The notes beneath the pieces are model-generated. The model searched no databases. It saw nothing but the letters and a program-made list of their open reading frames with translations, and had not been told where the DNA came from. A DNA stretch of 46,461 nt, from NCBI GenBank assembly GCA_017746715.1, contig JAGHZQ010000103.1, positions 1-46,461 on the forward strand. Direction: 5' to 3'. Origin of the DNA: Cyanobacteria bacterium SBLK. Its GTDB lineage: Bacteria; Cyanobacteriota; Cyanobacteriia; Cyanobacteriales; Spirulinaceae. Positions 8,291 to 16,838 of the stretch are shown piece by piece; the stretch's first letter is position 1, and each line of letters begins with the position of its first letter. The translations under genes were made by a program, and so were the position numbers.

Positions 8291-8959
8291 TAATTGCCAA
8301 TCAATAGGAGAATGACCAAATTTTTGCAGGGCTTTGTTAACTTTAGAAAAAGGACGAGTGCCAAAGAATTTTTTTGCCGATAATGGAGAAGGATGCGCCG
8401 ATTCAATAATAATATGGCACTTTTTGTCAATTAACTTGGCTTTTTTTCTGGCATATCCTCCCCATAAGAGAAAAACAACGGGATCGCTGCGATCGCTCAA
8501 TTTACTAATCACGGCATTAGTAAACGTTTCCCAACCCCGAGAAGCATGAGAGGCTGCTTCTTTTTTCCGTACCGTCAGCACGGCATTCAGCAATAAAATG
8601 CCCTGTTTTGCCCACTCTGTCAAGCATCCTGTGTGAGGAATATCGCAACCGATATCTGTATTGAGTTCTTTAAAAATATTCCGCAAAGAAGGCGGAATTT
8701 TTACCCCATCCTTCACGGAAAAACACAACCCGTGTGCTTGTCCTTCTCCATGATAGGGATCTTGACCCAAAAGCAAGACTTTCACGTCTTCAAAAGCAAT
8801 ATATTCAAAAGCAGCAAAAATTTGCTCGATCGGCGGATAAACGGTTTGCATTTCATATTCCTTTAATACAAACGCTTCTAACTCCTCAAAATAAGGCTTC
8901 TCAAACTCCTCTGCTAAAATTGCCGACCAATTTTCAGGCATTTTCTCTTTCAATTTCAT
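8276..8959 (-). CDS. ung: Uracil-DNA glycosylase (family 1)
   Basis: This enzyme removes uracil from DNA at the first step of base-excision repair. The 227-aa protein shows the water-activating motif GQDPYHG with D67, the uracil-binding block GLCFSV, LLLNAVLTV with the Asn, and the DNA-intercalation/catalytic loop HPSPLSA with H189. This is the classic family-1 pattern and a normal length. The start at ATG 8959 (MKLKEKMPENW) follows an AGAAGAGAT ribosome-binding stretch. The frame is open for 28 more codons upstream, but those residues do not fit the family. The VOC gene follows 20 bp downstream. Confidence 0.97.
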   Translation of the reverse strand: MKLKEKMPENWSAILAEEFEKPYFEELEAFVLKEYEMQTVYPPIEQIFAAFEYIAFEDVKVLLLGQDPYHGEGQAHGLCFSVKDGVKIPPSLRNIFKELNTDIGCDIPHTGCLTEWAKQGILLLNAVLTVRKKEAASHASRGWETFTNAVISKLSDRSDPVVFLLWGGYARKKAKLIDKKCHIIIESAHPSPLSAKKFFGTRPFSKVNKALQKFGHSPIDWQLPTNN

Positions 8960-9374
8960 GGGCTTATCTCTTCTGATAGATACTAAAATATTAACACATT
9001 CCCTGCTCCTCGATCGTCGATTTTTAGAATCTACCCAGTCCATTGTGCTATAGGAAAAGCGGCAAAAAAGAAGCGATCGCGCTCATCTGGAAAACCGAAT
9101 AATAATCAAAAATTAGATTTTCTTGAAGAAGTATCCAAACGAACTATTCGATTATTGCTGGAATTGCTAGTATTGAAACTCAATCGTTTTTTAAAGTCGA
9201 TAATCCTGAAAATCCAGATATCGATCCATTAATAAACGAATGAGTTGTGTCGATCGACAAAATCGACGTTCTGTCTTTTGACAAAAATAAAGCACTTTTC
9301 TATAATATTGAAAATTTATCATTTAGCCACTCATTCATCAATTGAGTTGCCGCAAATTACAAATCAAGTTACCA
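8960..9374. other. Intergenic region with a possible decayed coding remnant
   Basis: No intact gene is seen in these 415 bases. One HIP1 site lies near 9073. Between about 9126 and 9243 the + strand reads as protein-like residues (SIIAGIASIETQSFF, then VDNPENPDIDPLINE) ending in TGA, but the reading is closed by a stop just upstream and has no start. It may be the tail of a lost gene. The promoters for ung (leftward) and the MbnP-like gene (rightward) should lie here. Confidence 0.4.
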
Positions 9375-10286
9375 ATGCAATCAAAATTATCTCTATTTTC
9401 TTTGACTTTACTTTTGTCTTTTTTGGGAATCTTTACGGAAGGTTTATTGTCTGCTCCATCCGCAAAGGCTAGGGACGATCGCTCCATTACCCTTCGCTTT
9501 CAAGGTCGAGTCGGCGATCGTATTTTTGAATGCGGTACGAGTTATCCGAATTTAGGCACGCAAAATACAGCCGTAAGATTTAGCGATTTCCGTTTTTATG
9601 TCTCAGAAATTGCCTTGCGAGACTCCGATAATAATCTTGTGCCTCTAACCCTAACTCAAGATGAAAAATGGCAATATCAAAACGTTGCGTTGCTCGATTT
9701 TGAAGATAAATCTGCTTCTTGCAGCAATGGGACGACTCCGACGCGAGATATCGTCATTGGCACTGTTCCCGAAGGAAATTATACTGGAATTCAATTCGTT
9801 CTTGGCGTTCCCGTTAGTTTGAACCATGAAGACGCAACTCTGGCTTCTTCTCCCCTTAATTTAACGTCTTTGTGGTGGAATTGGCGCGGGGGTTATAAAT
9901 TTATGCGGGTCGATTTAATGGTGGGAGAAATGGCAAGTAAAGGAGGAACTCATGGAGGAGGACATCACCATCATAATAATGCTTTTGGCATTCACCTCGG
10001 CAGTACCGGATGTGGAACGTTAGCGGCAGATATTCAACCTTCAAGTTGTACCAATCCCAATCGTTCGACAGTTGTTTTTTTAGACTTCGATCCTGACAAA
10101 AATATCATTGTTGCGGATCTCGCTGCTTTGTTAGAAAATACGAACTTGACGGTCAATCAACCGAATACGCCTTCCGGTTGTATGTCTTCTCCTGAAGATG
10201 GAGATTGTTTGGGTATTATGAAAAATCTAGGACTTCCTTTTAATGACAATTTAGAATCGCAATCAACTTTTTTCAGAGTTGAATAA
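9375..10286 (+). CDS. MbnP-family copper-binding protein (metallo-mystery pair partner)
   Basis: This 303-aa exported protein has a signal peptide (~residues 1-32, ending SAPSAKA). It belongs to the MbnP / 'four-Cys metallo-mystery pair' family: ITLRFQGRVGD, FECGTSY, VRFSDFRFYVSEIAL, LLDFED, the Trp-rich block SLWWNWRGGYKFMRVDL, a His-rich GGGHHHHNNAFGIHLGSTGC, and six cysteines. In characterised MbnP proteins a tryptophan is oxidised to kynurenine by the paired di-haem enzyme MbnH, creating a copper site. The MbnH-like gene follows 38 bp downstream. I set the start at ATG 9375 because it gives a clean signal peptide; a TTG at 9342 is less likely. A periplasmic copper role is inferred from the family. 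Confidence 0.88.
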   Translation: MQSKLSLFSLTLLLSFLGIFTEGLLSAPSAKARDDRSITLRFQGRVGDRIFECGTSYPNLGTQNTAVRFSDFRFYVSEIALRDSDNNLVPLTLTQDEKWQYQNVALLDFEDKSASCSNGTTPTRDIVIGTVPEGNYTGIQFVLGVPVSLNHEDATLASSPLNLTSLWWNWRGGYKFMRVDLMVGEMASKGGTHGGGHHHHNNAFGIHLGSTGCGTLAADIQPSSCTNPNRSTVVFLDFDPDKNIIVADLAALLENTNLTVNQPNTPSGCMSSPEDGDCLGIMKNLGLPFNDNLESQSTFFRVE

Positions 10287-10324
10287 TCGCCCTAATACTC
10301 GCTTAAGATTGGATAGGAAAAGGA

Positions 10325-11521
10325 ATGTTTAAAGATTGGCTAAATTTAGCGATTATTTTTGTGCTATCGGTAGGAATTTCTCTGGGTTTGAGTCAATGTT
10401 TATCGACAAATTCAGCCGCGATCGCATCTTCTTCCTATTCATGGAATCTTCCCGAATGGACTCCCAAACCCATCGTTCCCGATGATAACCCCATGACGGT
10501 TGATAAAGTGGAGTTAGGACGCTATCTTTTTTACGAAAAACAACTTTCCGTAACAGGGGATTTTTCTTGTGGTTCCTGTCACCTGCAAGCATTAGCATTT
10601 ACTGATGGTAAAAAAGTTGGCGTGGGGGCAACGGGAGAACTTCATCCTAGAAATTCTATGGGTTTGGCTAATATTGCCTATAACTCCGTTCTAACATGGA
10701 ATAATCCTCTGATGAAGGATTTAGAAACGCAAATGCTCGTGCCTTTATTTGGAGAAGAACCAGTAGAATTAGGAATGGTCGGGAAAGAAGCGGAAATACT
10801 AGCTACTCTAGCAAACGATTCCAAATATTCTCAGATGTTTGCGAAGGCTTTTCCAGAAGAAGAAAAACCGATTAATTTACGAAATTTAACGCGAGCGATC
10901 GCATCTTTCGAGCGGACTCTCGTATCCTTTCATTCTCCTTACGATCGCTACCGTTATGAAGGCGATCGCTATGCTATTTCTGAAGCAGCCAAACGAGGAG
11001 AACGATTATTTTTTAGCGAACGTCTCGAATGCTTTCACTGTCATGGTGGATTAAATTTTAGCGATTCCATCCAACACGAACGCTTGGCTTTTGTCGAGAT
11101 TTCTTATCACAATACCGGACTCTACAATATTGATGGACAAGGAGCTTATCCACCTGAAAATCCCGGTCTTTTTGAAATCACCCACAACCCTGACGATATG
11201 GGACATTTTAAAGCCCCAACGCTGCGAAATATTGCCCTCACGGCTCCCTATATGCACGATGGGAGTATTGCAACCCTCGACGAAGCGATCGCTCATTATC
11301 AAGCTGGAGGTCGAACAATTACAGAAGGACAATATGCAGGCGTCGGCCATCAGAATCCTTACAAAAGTCCGTTTATTAATGGGTTTCAATTAACAGAACG
11401 AGAACGATTAGATTTAATTGCTTTTTTGCAGAGTTTGACCGATGAGGAGTTTATCAATAATCCTACCTTTAGCGATCCTTTTCTTTTATCCGACCAAAAA
11501 GAATTGAGAATTGAGAATTGA
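10325..11521 (+). CDS. Di-haem cytochrome c peroxidase-like protein (MbnH type)
   Basis: This 398-aa protein has an N-terminal signal/anchor segment (~8-24) and two c-type haem motifs, C82-GS-C85-H86 and C236-FH-C239-H240, spaced as in bacterial di-haem peroxidases. The family ending APTLRNIALTAPYMHDGSIATLDEAI is present. In the MbnP/MbnH system, MbnH forms a bis-Fe(IV) state that oxidises a Trp of MbnP. The direct pairing with an MbnP-family gene supports this role over generic peroxide removal. The start at ATG 10325 is backed by AGGAAAAGGA just upstream. HIP1 sites inside the gene match the rest of the genome, so there is no sign of recent transfer. Confidence 0.9.
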   Translation: MFKDWLNLAIIFVLSVGISLGLSQCLSTNSAAIASSSYSWNLPEWTPKPIVPDDNPMTVDKVELGRYLFYEKQLSVTGDFSCGSCHLQALAFTDGKKVGVGATGELHPRNSMGLANIAYNSVLTWNNPLMKDLETQMLVPLFGEEPVELGMVGKEAEILATLANDSKYSQMFAKAFPEEEKPINLRNLTRAIASFERTLVSFHSPYDRYRYEGDRYAISEAAKRGERLFFSERLECFHCHGGLNFSDSIQHERLAFVEISYHNTGLYNIDGQGAYPPENPGLFEITHNPDDMGHFKAPTLRNIALTAPYMHDGSIATLDEAIAHYQAGGRTITEGQYAGVGHQNPYKSPFINGFQLTERERLDLIAFLQSLTDEEFINNPTFSDPFLLSDQKELRIEN

Positions 11522-11598
11522 AATGACTCATTCTCTTTTTTCAACGAGACCCAGTTCAATATCAAACGACAGGATATCGAACCGGATATTCAGCTAAT

Positions 11599-13620
11599 TT
11601 ATCCATTAACTAAAGTATACACTTTCGCTTCCCAAGGAAAAATTGGTTCTCGTCCCACCCATTGCGGTAAAACCATACGATCTTGCGTTATTTCTTGCCA
11701 ATATTTCCCTTGAGGAGTAAACGGCCAATTGGGAACTACATATTCGCTATCCTTCTCAAAAGGATCGGGAGTTCCATAATCGGAAAAATTAGCCAAAACG
11801 ACAACCATTTCCTCTCCTCGTCCTCGCTGCCAAACGATTACTTTTTTCCCTTCTGCATAATCAACGTGAATAAAATCCGTGTCGTCGGAAGCGAGAGCAT
11901 TGGAGAGAGTCCGAAACTTGACCAAGCGGGAAACATAGGTAAAAATGCGCTGTCGCCAATCATCTTGCAGGCGATCGAAATTAACCGGGTCGATTTGTTT
12001 GTGGTTGGCGTGTTCTTCTTCAATATCGAGATCGTGCTGGTCGGCAAATTCTTCCCCTGCTAAAATCATCGGGATTCCTACTGCCGTCAGCAAACAAACA
12101 AAGGCGAGTTCGATACGTTTTTCTGTATCGTAAATACCGCAATTGACGAGGTAATCGAAAAGTCGTTCGTTCCCCGCTCCACCAACATCGTGAGACGTGA
12201 TATAATTAACTACTTGGGTGCCATTACTGAAGCCGAGATAGCGACAATCGATCAGCTTGCGAATGCTCCATTCAAAACTCGAATCTCCCCGGCCGTTTTG
12301 ACCTAAAATCACCTGTCGCAAAATATGCTTGAATTTTTCATTCCACAACCCATCCAAGCGTCCTTGATGAATAATGGGAATGGGAACGCTTAAATCTTCT
12401 CCGACGACCAAAAAGCGATCGCTTTCGCCGCTGCGATCTTGCCAATACTGCGATGCAAAGTTCTTAAACTCCTGCAAAAAGTCATAATTATCGATATTAT
12501 TAATGCTATCCAAACGCAAGCCATCAACGCGATATTGTTCTAACCAGTGAGCGATATAAACTTTCATGTATTCCCGACTGGGAACGAAGCGACCGGACTT
12601 GCCCGTGACGGGATGATAGCCTTCAACCCAGTAGTTATATTTGAGCAAATCGCCGCCAAAACCATCTCTTCGGCCTTGTTCCGGGTCGCCGCTATTCCAT
12701 TGAATAAAAAAGTCGAGAAAATTGATATTGCCATAGGGATTGCCTCGGGCAAATGCCATGACAATATCGATAAAGAAGCGCAGGTTATTTTGATGGCACA
12801 GATCCACTAAAGCGGCCAAGTCCGTTAAAGGCGTGGGATCGTTTTGTCCATTGGGATAGCCTAAGTGGAAATCGGCGGATAAGAAATTGGCAGTGCCATA
12901 ACCCCATTCCAAAATATCTTCGCTATCGGCAGGAGGAAGTAATTCCAGCGCATTGACCCCTAATTCCTGCAAATGGGCAATTCCCGATTTTAAAGCTGCC
13001 ACTTGAGGAAAATCTGGCGGCGTTGCTTCAACATCTAATAAGGCAACTGCATCGCGAAACGTTCCCATTCCTATTTCTAAATTATCCCCTGCTTTTTTCG
13101 TCCAACGAGTGGGGAGTTCATAAATGACGAGGCGATTGTTTGGGGCAAGAGCGGGGTTGGGATGCTGGACTTGTGGGGTGGGGGTTTGACCGTTGCAATC
13201 GCAGGGAATCAACGTACCATTTTTGTAGAGAACAACACTGGCAGGATCGTCGCTGACCACTCCGCCCGCATCGGGAGGTTTGGGGGCTAGTCGCCCTTCT
13301 CGGCGATCGATCGCAGTAGCGAAAGGATCGGTACAGTAAAGAATTTCGTTTTCCCCCGTGAAGGGATAGGGGTTGGTGTTATAAACCTTAAACCAATAAG
13401 AATAAACCTCGCCATCAATCAGATTGCAGTCTTTTGCTGCCACTTCCCACAATTCCCGAAAACTAAGATTGGGGGAAAGGGCTATTTCGCGAAAATCCGC
13501 GTAGGGATCTTTTGCCCCATCTTGAAACCGACCGATCCACAGCAGGGGACGCGGTACGATTTTTCCCGGTCGCCAAAGCACAAAGTGAGTTTTTCTACGG
13601 ATTAAAAGATTGGGAATCAT
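11599..13620 (-). CDS. GH13 alpha-amylase-family glycoside hydrolase
   Basis: This 673-aa protein has an N-terminal beta domain (~1-150) and a GH13 (alpha/beta)8 barrel. Conserved regions are FFIDIVMAF (region I, lacking the usual N-H), DGLRLDSIN with the nucleophile D371, VVGEDL with the acid/base E408, and ITSHDVGG with the third acid. A C-terminal beta domain ends VFPWEAKVYTLVNG-like. The domain layout resembles pullulanase, branching and isoamylase relatives, so action on glycogen or maltodextrin is likely, though the exact bond is not clear. There is no signal peptide, which fits cytoplasmic glycogen metabolism. It is transcribed away from the Fur-type regulator. Confidence 0.88.
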   Translation of the reverse strand: MIPNLLIRRKTHFVLWRPGKIVPRPLLWIGRFQDGAKDPYADFREIALSPNLSFRELWEVAAKDCNLIDGEVYSYWFKVYNTNPYPFTGENEILYCTDPFATAIDRREGRLAPKPPDAGGVVSDDPASVVLYKNGTLIPCDCNGQTPTPQVQHPNPALAPNNRLVIYELPTRWTKKAGDNLEIGMGTFRDAVALLDVEATPPDFPQVAALKSGIAHLQELGVNALELLPPADSEDILEWGYGTANFLSADFHLGYPNGQNDPTPLTDLAALVDLCHQNNLRFFIDIVMAFARGNPYGNINFLDFFIQWNSGDPEQGRRDGFGGDLLKYNYWVEGYHPVTGKSGRFVPSREYMKVYIAHWLEQYRVDGLRLDSINNIDNYDFLQEFKNFASQYWQDRSGESDRFLVVGEDLSVPIPIIHQGRLDGLWNEKFKHILRQVILGQNGRGDSSFEWSIRKLIDCRYLGFSNGTQVVNYITSHDVGGAGNERLFDYLVNCGIYDTEKRIELAFVCLLTAVGIPMILAGEEFADQHDLDIEEEHANHKQIDPVNFDRLQDDWRQRIFTYVSRLVKFRTLSNALASDDTDFIHVDYAEGKKVIVWQRGRGEEMVVVLANFSDYGTPDPFEKDSEYVVPNWPFTPQGKYWQEITQDRMVLPQWVGREPIFPWEAKVYTLVNG

Positions 13621-13627
13621 AATGACG

Positions 13628-13672
13628 GGTAATCGGTAATCGGTAATCGGTCACTGGTAATCGGTCATTGGA
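13628..13672. repeat. Tandem GGTAATC / GGTCATTG repeats
   Basis: Repeated heptamers related to GGTAATC lie just upstream of the GH13 gene start. They are the same class of simple repeat as those at 2443 and 22701 and are not a CRISPR array. Confidence 0.65.
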
Positions 13673-13791
13673 AAACGAGGAAGGGACTATTTCCTATTGC
13701 CCATTGTCTATTACCTATCGCCGCATTGGCTGAGTTTTACGATTTTACCCGTTTCTTTCCCTGAGTCATCCTTTCTAAAAATTTTTTCTGG

Positions 13792-13816
13792 CTTTCTCAG
13801 AATTATTCTTAGAAAG
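13792..13816. promoter_or_regulatory. Fur/PerR-type operator palindrome
   Basis: CTTTCTCAGAAT and ATTCTTAGAAAG form a 25-bp near-perfect palindrome (11 of 12 positions pair) around a central T. The core TCAGAAT-T-ATTCTTA has the 7-1-7 shape of PerR boxes. It lies 85 bp upstream of the Fur-family gene, so autoregulation is likely. It could also act on the divergent GH13 gene. Confidence 0.7.
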
Positions 13817-13901
13817 GAATGTTATTGTAGAAGAAAAACGCAATGAATGCCCTTCAATGGGAGGATATGCGATCGCTCTTTGACAAAGGGGGAGATAAGA
13901 G

Positions 13902-14333
13902 ATGGATAATCTAAAAATATCGGCAGCCGAGATGCAAGCCATTAAGGCACAAATGAAAGCCAAGGGGTTGAGAATTACCCCTCAACGTTTTGCCGTCTAT
14001 GCCAATCTTCTCCATCGCGACGATCACCCGACGGTTGAAGCTATTTTGACAGAGATTAACTGCGAGTTGCCAATCGCTTCTAAAGCCAGCGTTTACAGTG
14101 CGTTAACGGTACTGCGAGAAGTGGGCTTGGTGCGGGAGGTGCTGTTGGATGAAGGGGTGACGCGCTACGATGCCCGCATTACGCCTCACCATCATTTTAT
14201 CTGTCAAAATTGCGGCGCGATCGCGGATCTCGATTGGGATGCTTTGGGAGAATTACCCATTCATCGCCTCCCTCCCGGTTTTCAGCTCGAGGGTTATGAG
14301 GTAATTCTCAAAGGGAAATGCGATCGTTGTTAG
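13902..14333 (+). CDS. Fur-family transcriptional regulator, PerR-like
   Basis: This 143-aa DNA-binding regulator has an N-terminal winged helix (GLRITPQRFAVYANLL, then HPTVEAILTEIN, then SKASVYSALTVLREVGLV) and a C-terminal dimerisation domain. Structural zinc would be held by C101-xx-C104 and C140-xx-C143. The regulatory metal region ARITPHHHFIC has the clustered His residues of Fur/PerR proteins. The short length and two CxxC pairs are more like PerR (peroxide sensor) than ferric-uptake Fur. The start follows a purine-rich AGATAAGAG stretch. The palindrome at 13792 is its probable operator. Exact metal specificity cannot be told from sequence. Confidence 0.9.
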   Translation: MDNLKISAAEMQAIKAQMKAKGLRITPQRFAVYANLLHRDDHPTVEAILTEINCELPIASKASVYSALTVLREVGLVREVLLDEGVTRYDARITPHHHFICQNCGAIADLDWDALGELPIHRLPPGFQLEGYEVILKGKCDRC

Positions 14334-14335
14334 TG

Positions 14336-14423
14336 TCGATCCCCCCTGCCTCCCTTATCAAGGGGGGAGAATCCTCTGGCTTTCTGGCTTCCCCCTTTCC
14401 AAGGGGGACGGGAGGGGGATCGA
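14336..14423. mobile_element. MITE-like palindromic element
   Basis: Perfect 10-bp terminal inverted repeats (TCGATCCCCC at 14336, GGGGGATCGA at 14414) enclose two hairpins: CCCTT-ATC-AAGGG (14352-14364) and CCCCCTT-TCC-AAGGGGG (14391-14407). Non-coding elements of this type are scattered in cyanobacterial genomes. It sits between convergent genes and may also serve as a bidirectional terminator. A related piece lies at 31289. Confidence 0.7.
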
Positions 14424-14444
14424 ATTGAGTCGGACACCCAAAAA

Positions 14445-16136
14445 TTAATCCAACTCTGCTTCACCCACATCTGCAAGGGCAGGAGGGGCGTGTTCTGGAG
14501 AACGCAAATCCTCGATTAATTGTTGCACTTCTAACGGGGGCGGCGGGGTCAAACGCGAGACGATTAGGGTAATGGCAAAATTTAACACCATCCCTACAGT
14601 TCCGATTCCTTCTGCGGAAATGCCAAACATCCACGCGGACATTCCGTAGAATTTCACGCCGATGATATAAAACGCCGTAAACGCCAACCCGATAACCATG
14701 CCGGAGATAGCCCCTTCTTTGTTAGTGCGCTTGTCAAAAATCCCCAGAATAATTGCCGGGAAGAAACTCGCCGCCGCTAACCCAAAGGCAAAAGCAACCA
14801 CTTGTCCGACAAAACCGGGAGGATTAACCCCAAAATAACCCGCGATCGCAATGGCAAATCCGACCATCACGCGCCCCACCATTACCCGTTGGGACTCAGA
14901 CGCATTGGGGTTGACGATGCGAAAATAAACATCGTGGGCGATGGAACTGGAGATGACCAATAACAACCCGGAAGCGGTGGAGAGTGCCGCTGCCAGTCCG
15001 CCCGCCGCAACGAGGGCAATGACCCAAGGGGCGAGGTTGGCGACTTCTGGTGTAGAAAGCACGATAATATCGCGATCGATGGTCATTTCGTTGCTTTCCG
15101 GGTCGGGGGTTAATTCGATGCGCCCGTCGCCGTTTTTATCGTCAAAGGCCAATAAGCCTGTATTTTCCCATTTCGTCGCCCAATCTAATTCTTGAATCTG
15201 TTCGAGGGATTGTCCGTGCAAGCTATCGATGAGGTTATATCGGGCAAATCCCGCGATCGCCGGTGCCGTGGTGTACAGCAAGGCAATGAATAACAGAGCC
15301 CAACCTGCTGAAAACCTTGCCGCCCGAGGGCTGGGGACGGTGTAAAAGCGAACGATCACGTGAGGCAGTCCCGCAGTTCCTACCATTAAAGCAATGGTGA
15401 TAAAGAGGACATCTAACATGGACTTATTGACAAAGGGTTGGGTATACTCGTTAAACCCTAAATCGATGCTGATTGTATTGAGTTTTTCGACGATATCGCT
15501 AAAGGTGAAAGCAAATTGAGGAATGGGATTGCCCGTGAGGGTCCAAGCGATCGCGAAGGCAGGAATCAAATAGGCGATAATGAGCACGGTATATTGTGCC
15601 ACTTGAGTCCAAGTAATGCCCTTCATTCCCCCCAAAACGGCGAAGAAACCCACGACGACCATGCCGATAACGACTCCTGCGCCGACAGGAACTTGCAGGA
15701 AGCGACTGAAGACGATACCTACGCCTCGCATTTGTCCGGCAACGTAGGTTAGAGAAACAAAAATCGCCGCCACCACGGCTACCAAACGGGCGGCGGTGGA
15801 GTAGTAGCGATCGCCGACAAAATCTGGAACGGTATATTTACCGAATTTCCGCAGATAGGGGGCGAGGAGGAGTGCCAAGAGGACAAATCCTCCCGTCCAT
15901 CCCATCAGGTAAATCGAACCGTCGTAACCGAGAAAAGAAATCAATCCCGCCATGGAGATAAATGAGGCTGCCGACATCCAATCGGCGGCGGTAGCGGCAC
16001 CGTTGGCAATGGCTGGCACCCCTTGTTCGGCCACAAAAAAGCCCTTGCTATCTTTGACTCGCGATCGCCAGCCAATGTAGGTATAAAGGAGAAAAGAAAG
16101 AATGACGAACAAAAATGTCCACGCTTCTACAGTCAT
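14445..16136 (-). CDS. Sodium:solute symporter, large subunit (ActP-like)
   Basis: This 563-aa protein has about 13 transmembrane helices and the sodium:solute symporter signature region (GGMKGITWTQVAQYTVLIIAY). N-terminally it reads GFFVAEQGVPAIANGAATAADWMS, as in ActP/VC_2705-type carriers of acetate or other short carboxylates. A soluble insert (~310-350) with DDKNGDGRIELTPD looks like a calcium-loop-type sequence (D-x-N-x-D-x-R), unusual but seen in this subfamily. The small DUF4212 subunit is encoded just upstream on the same strand, the usual two-gene arrangement. The substrate is inferred, not shown. Na+-driven uptake across the plasma membrane is the likely role. Confidence 0.9.
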   Translation of the reverse strand: MTVEAWTFLFVILSFLLYTYIGWRSRVKDSKGFFVAEQGVPAIANGAATAADWMSAASFISMAGLISFLGYDGSIYLMGWTGGFVLLALLLAPYLRKFGKYTVPDFVGDRYYSTAARLVAVVAAIFVSLTYVAGQMRGVGIVFSRFLQVPVGAGVVIGMVVVGFFAVLGGMKGITWTQVAQYTVLIIAYLIPAFAIAWTLTGNPIPQFAFTFSDIVEKLNTISIDLGFNEYTQPFVNKSMLDVLFITIALMVGTAGLPHVIVRFYTVPSPRAARFSAGWALLFIALLYTTAPAIAGFARYNLIDSLHGQSLEQIQELDWATKWENTGLLAFDDKNGDGRIELTPDPESNEMTIDRDIIVLSTPEVANLAPWVIALVAAGGLAAALSTASGLLLVISSSIAHDVYFRIVNPNASESQRVMVGRVMVGFAIAIAGYFGVNPPGFVGQVVAFAFGLAAASFFPAIILGIFDKRTNKEGAISGMVIGLAFTAFYIIGVKFYGMSAWMFGISAEGIGTVGMVLNFAITLIVSRLTPPPPLEVQQLIEDLRSPEHAPPALADVGEAELD

Positions 16137-16170
16137 TTTTATTTATTGGTTATTGATTATTGGTTGTTTG

Positions 16171-16569
16171 TTATGGGTTGCTTTCCTCTTGGTCTCCCCT
16201 CTTGGTCTCTCCTCTTGGTCCCTCCTCTTGGGAGGGATTGGGGGTGGATCTGGGCTGGGGTTGGGTTGGGGTTGGGGGTGAGTCTGGGCTGAGGGGAGTT
16301 TGTTTGTTGCTGTCATCAGCATCGACTTTATATTTGCGATCGAGTTTGTCCATTTGAAAGGCATAGATGAAAATCAAAATGACGAAGATAAAAATCGTCC
16401 CTTGTTGTGCCATCCAAAATCCGAAGGGAAGATTTCCCAAACGAATATTGTTAAGGACTGTAACAAATAGGATGCTCGCTCCAATAGAAGCGATCGCCCA
16501 AACAATTAAGAGATTCCGAATTAAAGCGATGTTGGCACGCCAATAGGAATTTCTTTGTTCTTTATCCAT
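16171..16569 (-). CDS. DUF4212 sodium:solute symporter small subunit with repeat-derived tail
   Basis: Residues 1-~88 are the DUF4212 small subunit: YWRANIALIRNLLIVWAI, two transmembrane helices, GFWMAQQGTIFIFVILIF and a final YAFQMDKLDRKY. Family members normally end about here. This protein runs on for another ~45 residues of Pro/Ser/Thr/Gln-rich, then charged sequence (SPDSPPTPTQPQP, then SQEEGPRGETKRGDQEE). That tail is encoded by low-complexity DNA (16171-16310) made of repeated TCTTGG(G/T)..TCCCTCC units. The tail probably arose by repeat insertion into the stop region. The large subunit follows 34 bp downstream. Confidence 0.88.
   Translation of the reverse strand: MDKEQRNSYWRANIALIRNLLIVWAIASIGASILFVTVLNNIRLGNLPFGFWMAQQGTIFIFVILIFIYAFQMDKLDRKYKVDADDSNKQTPLSPDSPPTPTQPQPRSTPNPSQEEGPRGETKRGDQEESNP
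16186..16290. repeat. Low-complexity CCTCTTGGT / GGGTTGGGGTTG repeats
   Basis: Tandem CCTCTTGGTCTC-type units (16187-16235) are followed by GGTTGGGGTTGGG repeats (16255-16285). They encode the abnormal C-terminal tail of the DUF4212 protein when read on the minus strand. Confidence 0.75.
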
Positions 16570-16838
16570 ATTGGGTAAACGTTTGATGTAAAAAGCGGAT
16601 TTAGTTTACAGCAAAATGGTCTCATTGCTTTGGATGTCACAACAAATGTGATTTTTTTTTACAAAAAACAAAATCGATTGACACAAAGATGATGAAAACA
16701 TAAAAGTTTATGATACGATCTCAAAGATTATATAGAATCAAGTCGCATCTTCTTTGAATGAGAGGCACGATATCCATATAAAACTTTACCTTGCCTACCT
16801 TTTCTAAATACAACAAGGAAAATTTAGGATGATAAGTA

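Noticed and set aside
9126..9243. Possible gene ending IASIETQSFF...DPLINE
   Set aside because: It has no start codon and is closed by an upstream stop; at most a remnant, reported only within the intergenic entry.
16678..16706. TTGACA promoter before the HemL-like gene
   Set aside because: A -35-like TTGACA is present, but no good -10 box lies at the right distance, so it was not listed as a feature.
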